Shown here piece by piece: positions 1 to 4,996 of a stretch of DNA of 8,879 nucleotides. The stretch is taken from the NCBI GenBank assembly GCA_017940955.1, contig JAGAXP010000100.1:1-8879 (forward strand), written 5' to 3'. Each line of letters starts with the position of its first letter. Within the stretch, counting starts at the first letter, position 1. The translations under genes and the position numbers were made by a program. The notes below the pieces were generated by a model. That model was not told where the DNA came from. It made no database searches and saw only the letters and a list, made by a program, of their open reading frames with translations. Origin of the DNA: Oribacterium sp. (GTDB taxonomy: Bacteria > Bacillota_A > Clostridia > Lachnospirales > Lachnospiraceae).

Positions 1-50
1 AGATCGGCATCGGCATCGATCTGCACGTTCAGCTGAGCCAGGGCGTGGAG

Positions 51-66
51 TTCTCTCCGGAGAGAA
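51..66. repeat. Perfect 16-bp palindrome
   Basis: TTCTCTCCGGAGAGAA is fully self-complementary, with an 8-bp arm on each side and no spacer. Its right end runs into the first AGAACCGTCCC copy. As RNA it could form a stem only by opening the centre. It is not followed by a T-tract on either strand, so it does not look like an intrinsic terminator. It may be part of a dispersed repeat element. Confidence 0.6.
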
Positions 67-92
67 CCGTCCCTCCCGGCAAGAACCGTCCC
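63..92. repeat. Two direct copies of AGAACCGTCCC, 19-bp period
   Basis: AGAACCGTCCC occurs at 63-73 and again at 82-92, separated by TCCCGGCA. The second copy also forms a small ACCG-TCCC-CGGT hairpin at 85-96. From general familiarity with clostridial genomes, GGGGACGGTTCT-like motifs recur between genes as short dispersed repeats. That link is recollection, not something shown by this window. Confidence 0.55.
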
Positions 93-127
93 CGGTGGTA
101 CAACGTCTGCGTGACAGCCTTATCGCG

Positions 128-159
128 AAAAAAGGGCAGGTTCCTGACCAGACCTGCCC
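128..159 (-). terminator. Rho-independent terminator after cheV
   Basis: Read on the minus strand, an 8-bp perfect stem GGGCAGGT / ACCTGCCC (arms at 159-152 and 141-134) encloses a 10-nt loop and is followed at once by TTTTTT (133-128). It starts 16 nt after the cheV stop codon. The plus strand shows no T-tract after the stem, so it acts in the cheV direction only. It marks the 3' end of the flagellar/chemotaxis transcript. Confidence 0.93.
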
Positions 160-175
160 CAACAAATATAGACGA

Positions 176-1126
176 TTATACGCCCTTAAAATCATTCTTT
201 CTCTGTTCTTCATATCTACTGATAAGAGTATCCATGATATGAACCAGATGTCCGATCTCAGGCTTTGAAAGCTGCTCATCGGCGCCGAGCTCTTTACCCT
301 TTGCACGCATTTGCTCATCGATGAGGGACGAGAAGATAACAATCGGAAGATGGCGGAGATGTGGATCTGACTTAATAAGCTTAGTAAGTCTGTGACCATC
401 CATCATAGGCATCTCAAGGTCTGTGATAACTATGCTGACCTGTTCATAAACATCGGGATCATCCTTGATACCATCAAGATAATCCCAGCATTCCTGGCCG
501 TTATTAAACATATGGATATCCGTAAAGCCTGCTCTCTGGAGAGAATCAAGGATCATCTTCTGAAGAAGAACAGAGTCTTCTGCGATAACAACCGGTGCCT
601 GGTTGATAGGACGGTCTCCCATCTCATCAATTTCTGAAACCTGAATAGTTGTTTCAGGGGCAATCTCAGCTACGATCTTTTCAAAATCCAGAACTGTTAC
701 AAGCTGATCGTCACACTGCGCGATACCTGTGGCTACGGATTGGTCACCGGAACCCAAGGTCTTATCCGGCTTCTGTATGCTCTTCCAGGATATACGGCTG
801 ATGCCTTCAATGCTGTCAACACGGAAAGCCACCATCATTTTATTGAAGCCTGTAATGATAAACAGGTCTCTTTCGCCATATTCCTTACGTTCGCCTGTGA
901 GATACTGTCCCAGGTTGATAACTGTGATGAGAACATCTCTTGGTTTAAAGAAGCCTTCAACTGACGGATGTGAATGAGGCATAGGCTTAACCTTTTCCGT
1001 CATCATGATCTCTACAACCTTGGCAACATTGATGCCATAGTACTCATTCATGACCTTGAACTTCATGATCTCAATTTCGTTCGTACCGGACTCAAGCAAG
1101 ATTCCGTCTTTTTTGTTCTTCTTCAA
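176..1126 (-). CDS. cheV: CheV chemotaxis adaptor (CheW domain + receiver)
   Basis: This cytoplasmic coupling protein links chemoreceptors to the CheA kinase and can be phosphorylated to aid adaptation. The 316-residue product has an N-terminal CheW-like domain (about residues 15-160) and a C-terminal response-regulator receiver (about 178-305). In the receiver the acidic pair is E183/D184, the phospho-acceptor is D236 in VITDLEMPMMDG, the switch serine is S266 or S267, and the lysine is K288 in SKPE. Length and domain order match CheV. The start is TTG at 1126: no ATG or GTG lies nearby, and AGGAGG sits 9 nt upstream. It follows cheD after 26 nt and is the last gene before the terminator, so it should be co-expressed with cheC and cheD. 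No output domain is present. Confidence 0.95.
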   Translation of the reverse strand: MKKNKKDGILLESGTNEIEIMKFKVMNEYYGINVAKVVEIMMTEKVKPMPHSHPSVEGFFKPRDVLITVINLGQYLTGERKEYGERDLFIITGFNKMMVAFRVDSIEGISRISWKSIQKPDKTLGSGDQSVATGIAQCDDQLVTVLDFEKIVAEIAPETTIQVSEIDEMGDRPINQAPVVIAEDSVLLQKMILDSLQRAGFTDIHMFNNGQECWDYLDGIKDDPDVYEQVSIVITDLEMPMMDGHRLTKLIKSDPHLRHLPIVIFSSLIDEQMRAKGKELGADEQLSKPEIGHLVHIMDTLISRYEEQRKNDFKGV

Positions 1127-1135
1127 TTCAGGTTT

Positions 1136-1141
1136 CCTCCT
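1136..1141 (-). promoter_or_regulatory. Ribosome binding site of cheV (AGGAGG)
   Basis: A perfect AGGAGG on the minus strand stands 9 nt ahead of a TTG codon at 1126-1124. It fixes the cheV start at TTG. The first in-frame ATG would be codon 21, which would cut into the CheW domain. Confidence 0.85.
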
Positions 1142-1152
1142 AACGGATAAAT

Positions 1153-1635
1153 TTATAAATGTTTCTCCGGACGACCCGAGGACCTTATCACCACATCCCC
1201 CGTAGCCACATCCAGGCTCATTGTTCTTGCATAATTCGCTCCACAGTCCTCTGCAGCGATACGAAAACCTTCCCTTTTCAGTATCTCACGGACAGTAACC
1301 GCGTTTCTTTCACCGATATTACCGAAACTGGCATTGCCGCTGATTTCGAACATCTTTGCTCCCCCGGCGATCTTAACGACCGCCCTGGACTTTAACATCC
1401 CAAAAGCTGTCATTTTACGGATAGTCTCAGCAAGACCTGTATCTGCATATTTCATTAAATTGGGATCATCCTTGTTCTGCCTCACAGGAAGCATGATATG
1501 AAGCAGGGCCCCTAACTTCAGAAAAGGATCATAAAATACGATTCCGATACATGAACCAAGGGCATAAGTGATTATCTCTCCCTGTCCACGTGTCAGCTTC
1601 ATGTCTCCGATCCCGACCTTTAGTTGTCTGTCCAT
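1153..1635 (-). CDS. cheD: CheD chemoreceptor glutamine deamidase
   Basis: CheD converts specific glutamines of methyl-accepting chemotaxis proteins to glutamate. In Gram-positive bacteria it also binds CheC and raises its CheY-P phosphatase activity. The 160-residue product matches the family's length. The catalytic cysteine is C29 in ALGSC, the histidine is H46 in LLHIMLP, and a threonine at T23 completes the triad; the spacing equals T21/C27/H44 of the Thermotoga enzyme as I recall it. The GGAKMF segment (91-96) is also typical. The ATG lies 3 nt after the cheC stop. The upstream ribosome site is poor (GGGG about 11 nt away), which suggests translational coupling to cheC. All expected catalytic residues are present, so it should be active. 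Confidence 0.95.
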   Translation of the reverse strand: MDRQLKVGIGDMKLTRGQGEIITYALGSCIGIVFYDPFLKLGALLHIMLPVRQNKDDPNLMKYADTGLAETIRKMTAFGMLKSRAVVKIAGGAKMFEISGNASFGNIGERNAVTVREILKREGFRIAAEDCGANYARTMSLDVATGDVVIRSSGRPEKHL

Positions 1636-1638
1636 ATA

Positions 1639-2262
1639 TTAATCAACCCCAAGCTTTTTCAGTATGTTATTCAGGGATGCGATATCCGGCAGCATCAAAA
1701 GCCAGTCTCTGTAGGTTTTACCTTCTATCACAAAATCAGCGGTACAATACATAAGCTTATCAGTCTCATACCCATATTCTGCTATGGGTACCTCGAGTAT
1801 CGCTCCAAGCATGCTGACGCAGGAGCTTGGAACCGAAAGACTGATATTCAGATCTACAAATTCCGTAAAAGCATTGACATAGGAGCATATGATGATGTTT
1901 CCGATTTCAGTCATGGCAGAATATGCCATCTCATCAAACTGCTCAAAGCTCGGATATGTCACGCCCATCATTTTTTCAAAAACGGTATTGGCAAGTTCAA
2001 GATTAAACAGGAATAACATTATACCGTTGATGTCATCATCCATCTTAACAAGAGTCGCACCAACAATCTCTTCCACGTTTCCGCCGATGGATTCGACAGC
2101 TTCATCATATCCAAGTATCTTGATCTGCGGGAAAGTAATGCGGACCTCCTTTTGGAGCATCTGGGACAGCGACGTTGCCGCATGTCCGGTACCTATACTT
2201 CCGATCTCCCTCATGACATCCAGGTCGTGAAGGTTCATTTCCCCATAATCATGTATCCTCAT
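1639..2262 (-). CDS. cheC: CheC-type CheY-P phosphatase, first site altered
   Basis: CheC removes phosphate from CheY-P and works with CheD in adaptation. CheC proteins carry two copies of an active-site pattern (D/S)xxxExxN-x22-P. In this 207-residue protein the second copy is complete: S115, E119, N122 and P145. The first copy keeps D15, E19 and P45 with exact spacing, but the asparagine position is S22 (EIGSIGTGH instead of the usual EIGNIGAGN). The fold and two-copy layout fit CheC rather than CheX or FliY/FliN, and no C-terminal FliN domain follows. I place the start at ATG 2262, 7 nt after GGGGA; a GTG one codon earlier (2265) is possible. It follows the second rod gene by about 22 nt and precedes cheD by 3 nt. 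Confidence 0.92.
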   Translation of the reverse strand: MRIHDYGEMNLHDLDVMREIGSIGTGHAATSLSQMLQKEVRITFPQIKILGYDEAVESIGGNVEEIVGATLVKMDDDINGIMLFLFNLELANTVFEKMMGVTYPSFEQFDEMAYSAMTEIGNIIICSYVNAFTEFVDLNISLSVPSSCVSMLGAILEVPIAEYGYETDKLMYCTADFVIEGKTYRDWLLMLPDIASLNNILKKLGVD

Positions 2263-2284
2263 CACCCATTCCCCACTAAATTAA

Positions 2285-3094
2285 TCATCCTCTTAGCTGA
2301 TTGATGGTACCTTCTATCTCATCCGAAGTTGTCACCATCTTTAAGGCATAGGTAAATGCTCTCTGACTCTCTATGATCTTTGTCATTTCCAATGCCATAT
2401 CCGTACCGGAGCTTTCCAAAACTCCGCTCTCCAGATGTGGATAGCTCACAAGAGCCGGAGTATTCTGATTGTCACCTTCCCGGACTGCAAGTTCATTGTC
2501 CCCTTGACTTATTAATCGGCTGGGATGCGTAAAAGTATAAACGCCAATTCTCGGTTTTTCTTCATTTTCTTGTGTTTCTTCGGTTTCTGTGGTTTCAGCG
2601 GTGGTTTCACCATTCTCTTCTCCACTTTTTCCGTAAAGTGTTTTGAAATCGATGACATCCGCCTTCAGCCTTTCTCCGTTCTGGTCAAGAACATACTTCC
2701 CGGATTCTGTCATGAGATAAAACTCGCCATCCGGCATCAGGCCCCTGTGAAAATGTCCGTTTCTTGTATAGGTTATGGAATTGTCGTTCGGATCCTGAAT
2801 CATGAAAAATGTATTGTCATCCATAAGGCAGAAATCCGTTTCCGAATTTGTCACATTCATACTGCTGAATTTAAAGTTAGTCGGAGTCTCATTAATGATG
2901 GCCCCTGCTCCTGCCTGAAGCTCTGTGACTGCTTCTCTCGAATCATTAATGTTATAATTAATAAGCTCTCTGAAATGAGAGTTTTTAGGTTTATAGCCTA
3001 CTGTATTGATATTGGCAAGGTTATTGGAAACCACGTCAAGACTGTTTTTGAAATGATCCGCCCCAACCGCGCCGGTCCAAAATGACATATTCAT
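2285..3094 (-). CDS. flgG: Flagellar rod / hook-basal-body protein 2 (FlgG/FlhP-like)
   Basis: This axial protein of the flagellar rod is exported through the type III gate. The 269-residue product starts with the rod-family motif VVSNNLANINTVGYK (21-35). It ends with the matching C-terminal helix (about 230-269, EMTKIIESQRAFTYALKM), and the two termini are known to coil together in the family. The N-terminus, with its HFRELINY stretch, resembles my recollection of B. subtilis FlhP, and the partner gene upstream resembles FlhO. Assigning FlgG rather than FlgF is tentative. Residues about 155-181 form an acidic Glu/Thr-rich insert. ATG 3094 is preceded by GAGGAG at 8 nt; Met3 is a less likely start at 14 nt. 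There is no signal peptide, as expected for a type III substrate. A 154-nt gap separates it from the upstream rod gene. Confidence 0.88.
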   Translation of the reverse strand: MNMSFWTGAVGADHFKNSLDVVSNNLANINTVGYKPKNSHFRELINYNINDSREAVTELQAGAGAIINETPTNFKFSSMNVTNSETDFCLMDDNTFFMIQDPNDNSITYTRNGHFHRGLMPDGEFYLMTESGKYVLDQNGERLKADVIDFKTLYGKSGEENGETTAETTETEETQENEEKPRIGVYTFTHPSRLISQGDNELAVREGDNQNTPALVSYPHLESGVLESSGTDMALEMTKIIESQRAFTYALKMVTTSDEIEGTINQLRG

Positions 3095-3248
3095 ATTCTA
3101 TACTCCTCATCTATTAACGCTGTTTTTGGAGCCTTAATATCTGACACACAGAGGCACAGCTAACCGGCTCTGTTAATGCACGTTTCCAAATGTTTATTTA
3201 TGACATGCGAATGCGGATCTTAATGTCTCCTTATCGATCAGTAATTCT
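3095..3248 (-). other. 154-nt gap between the two rod genes
   Basis: This is the longest gap after flhA in an otherwise compact operon. No protein gene is recognised in it. On the minus strand it holds short stems: GACAT/ATGTC (3202-3206 with 3223-3227), and two that compete for the same bases, GAGCC/GGCTC (3129-3133 with 3166-3170) and CAGAG/CTCTG (3149-3153 with 3168-3172). No T-tract follows them, and no convincing sigma-A or sigma-28 promoter is seen. The ribosome site of the downstream rod gene occupies its end near 3103. Confidence 0.4.
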
Positions 3249-4085
3249 TTAGAGTCTTCCAACATCCGAGGAAGATTTTGCCATAACCGAATCGTACATC
3301 TTGAGCATCTGTGCCGCACTCTGAAGCGCTCTCTGGGATGAAATCATGATAGTCATCTCATCCACCATATCAACATTGGCCCTTTCAAGCATGCCCCACT
3401 GGAGAGCGGTACCATCCTGTCCGTTAACAACATTGGCTGCCTGATTGGTGGAATACAGACCGTTATCCTCCTTATGAAGCTGTCCGTAGTCCTGAAAATC
3501 CACCAGCTTGATCTGTCCGTAGGATTCACTCTGTTCCGGTTCCTGAGCTTCAGGAGCTTCATTGGAGGGAACTTCGGGTTTTCCTGTGGTTAATGCTGCC
3601 TGAGTGTTGTCAACCCAGATAGTTCCGTCTTCGGAAACCGTAAAATTCTCTGTGGGAATCCGAATAGGCTGATCATTGGAACCAAGCACACGTCCGAGAC
3701 CGCTGAGCTCCAGATAACCTTCCTGATCTACGGAAAACGCTCCGTCTCTTGTATAACGTACTCCCTGATCTGTTTGTATGGAAAACCATCCGTTTCCGCC
3801 TACGGCAAAATCATAAATACCGTCTGTCGGATTGAAGGCGCCCTGTTCAAAATTCGTATAGGTCTGCTGTGCAGTGACAATCTTCGAAGTTGTGGCAAGA
3901 TCGGTAGGATTATCTTTATTATATCTTCCGGTCCGGACAAGCATTTCTTCCTGAAATGTAGTGGAAGTCATAGTATCCTTTTTATAACCTGCCGTCTCTA
4001 TATTGACCATATTGTTACTGACAACATTTAGTCTTCTCTGTTGTGTAAGCATTCCGGATGTCAGATTGTAAAATCCCTGATACAT
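3249..4085 (-). CDS. flgF: Flagellar rod / hook-basal-body protein 1 (FlgF/FlhO-like)
   Basis: This is a component of the flagellar rod, exported by the FlhA/FlhB/FliR gate encoded upstream. The 278-residue product opens MYQGFYNLTSGMLTQQRR and carries the rod motif VVSNNMVNIETAGYKK (21-36). It has a central beta-rich region (GNGWFSIQTDQGVRYTRDGAF, about 97-117) and the usual C-terminal helix (237-278, MVDEMTIMISSQRALQSAA). It resembles B. subtilis FlhO as I recall it; the FlgF label is therefore tentative and FlgG-type naming is also possible. Residues about 166-190 form a Pro/Glu-rich insert. The start is set at ATG 4085 because AGGAG lies 5 nt upstream and the family begins at this methionine. 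A longer frame from GTG 4124 would add 13 atypical residues. It follows fliA by 84 nt. Confidence 0.88.
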   Translation of the reverse strand: MYQGFYNLTSGMLTQQRRLNVVSNNMVNIETAGYKKDTMTSTTFQEEMLVRTGRYNKDNPTDLATTSKIVTAQQTYTNFEQGAFNPTDGIYDFAVGGNGWFSIQTDQGVRYTRDGAFSVDQEGYLELSGLGRVLGSNDQPIRIPTENFTVSEDGTIWVDNTQAALTTGKPEVPSNEAPEAQEPEQSESYGQIKLVDFQDYGQLHKEDNGLYSTNQAANVVNGQDGTALQWGMLERANVDMVDEMTIMISSQRALQSAAQMLKMYDSVMAKSSSDVGRL

Positions 4086-4090
4086 TCTCG

Positions 4091-4095
4091 CTCCT
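4091..4095 (-). promoter_or_regulatory. Ribosome binding site deciding the rod gene 1 start
   Basis: AAAGGAG on the minus strand has its AGGAG core 5 nt before ATG 4085. It favours this ATG over the upstream in-frame GTG at 4124. The AAA of the site is also the end of a potential hairpin arm (see 4095-4116). Confidence 0.8.
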
Positions 4096-4116
4096 TTAAG
4101 GGTCCCACCCTTTAAA
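4095..4116 (-). promoter_or_regulatory. Hairpin abutting the rod gene 1 ribosome site
   Basis: On the minus strand TTTAAAGGGT and ACCCTTAAA can pair as nine base pairs with one bulged A around a GGG loop. The 3' arm runs into the AAAGGAG ribosome site, so the stem could reduce access of ribosomes. There is no T-tract after it, so it is not a standard terminator for fliA. A regulatory role is inference. Confidence 0.4.
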
Positions 4117-4169
4117 TGACCCACTAAATTTTTTAAATAGTGGATCCAAAAAAATACTGAAGTACTCTG

Positions 4170-4955
4170 TTATGACATCTTTGACATATAGCCTTTAAGC
4201 TTCTCTATAGCTATGGAATGAAGCTGGGAAACTCTCGGCTGGCTGATATTCATAACCTCAGCAATCTGATTCATATTTAATTCGTCAACATAGTAAAGAG
4301 AAATAACCTTTTTCTCACTATCTTTTAATGAATCAATGGCTTTTGCCAATGTTGCTACTGTTTCGTTCTGCAAGAAACTACCCTCCGGTTGTGTGTTTAT
4401 GTCCTCTGAAGCCACCTGGAACAGGGTCTCATCATTGTCATCATAGGTCATGTCCAGAGACAGAACATTCACCATAGTGCGCATTCTGTCCACCTTTTTG
4501 ATCTTCTTGACATCCATCTTGTAATACTTGGATATCTCTTCGTCGCTTGGGGCATGTCCCAGCTTCCGCTGAAGCTCATCTCTGGCATCCTCGATATTCT
4601 TCCGGTCTCTGTGATAGTTTCTCGGCATCCAGTCATTCTTACGTATCAGGTCGATAACCATACCCCTGATACGTCTGGATATGAAGGTTTCGAACTTATT
4701 GTCCTTTTCGATATCATATCTGTCGATAGCTTTCATGATTTCGATTACGCCTTCGTTAATGATATCCTCAGGCTGCATGGAGTCACTGTAAACATCCCTC
4801 ATCTGATACGCTACGCTCTTTACTATATAAACGTAGCGCATGGTGAGCTCCTGTTTTATACGGTTATCATGCCGTTTCTGATACAGCTCAAAAAGATCTT
4901 CATTGGTCATCGCTTCGAGATCATCAACTGCTCCCCTGTAAATAGTGTCGATCAT
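4170..4955 (-). CDS. fliA: Flagellar sigma-28 factor FliA/SigD
   Basis: This alternative RNA polymerase sigma factor directs late flagellar, motor and chemotaxis genes. The 261-residue protein lacks region 1. Region 2 (about 35-106) includes DIINEGVIEIMKAIDRYD and FETFISRRIRGMVIDLIRK, followed by the FliA-type DWMPRNYHR element (108-116). Region 3 spans about 115-168. Region 4 (about 204-255) ends in a helix-turn-helix, MNQIAEVMNISQPRVSQLH. The DW-PR signature and length separate it from sigma-B/F/G types. The ATG has GAGGGG 7 nt upstream. It starts 41 nt after flhA, so it is probably made from the flhA transcript, which couples synthesis of late-gene sigma to export-gate genes. No flhF, flhG or chemotaxis kinase gene intervenes. 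No anti-sigma FlgM gene is in the window. Confidence 0.95.
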   Translation of the reverse strand: MIDTIYRGAVDDLEAMTNEDLFELYQKRHDNRIKQELTMRYVYIVKSVAYQMRDVYSDSMQPEDIINEGVIEIMKAIDRYDIEKDNKFETFISRRIRGMVIDLIRKNDWMPRNYHRDRKNIEDARDELQRKLGHAPSDEEISKYYKMDVKKIKKVDRMRTMVNVLSLDMTYDDNDETLFQVASEDINTQPEGSFLQNETVATLAKAIDSLKDSEKKVISLYYVDELNMNQIAEVMNISQPRVSQLHSIAIEKLKGYMSKMS

Positions 4956-4996
4956 ATCTCATCCCCTCTAACTTTCGTATATCTATTTCTGTTTCC

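Larger units (their letters stand above)
1..120. other. GC-rich repeat-bearing flank, no assignable gene
   Basis: This stretch lies beyond the operon terminator and differs in composition from the rest of the window: 75 of its 120 bases are G or C. It opens with short tandem GGCATC-type units (about 5-18), then holds a perfect palindrome and two copies of an AGAACCGTCCC motif. Several frames on both strands are open across it, as expected for short GC-rich DNA. None gives a recognisable protein, and no start codon with a ribosome binding site is seen. It could be the end of a neighbouring gene cut by the window edge, or a dispersed intergenic repeat. I cannot choose between these from the sequence alone. 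Confidence 0.45.

Noticed and set aside
45..242. Plus-strand frame of 65 codons at the left edge
   Set aside because: It starts from an internal ATG-like codon without a ribosome site, runs through the palindrome, the repeats and the cheV terminator, and ends inside cheV. It is not credible as a gene.
1624..2016. Plus-strand open frame (130 codons) opposite cheC
   Set aside because: CheC motifs on the minus strand are unambiguous; the opposite frame is a by-product of its codon pattern.
2525..3085. Long plus-strand open frame (186 codons) antisense to rod gene 2
   Set aside because: It lies wholly opposite a clear rod-family gene, its product is Phe/Ile/Cys-rich with no recognisable domain, and no ribosome site was noted. 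It is a shadow of the real gene.
3231..3251. Possible sigma-28 promoter (CGATAA with upstream TAAA) after rod gene 1
   Set aside because: The -10 matches only six of eight consensus bases, and the TAAA lies 9 nt away rather than about 15.
4122..4142. CACT...AGTG inverted repeat after fliA as a terminator
   Set aside because: The stem is AT-rich with a two-base bulge and is not followed by a T-tract on the minus strand.
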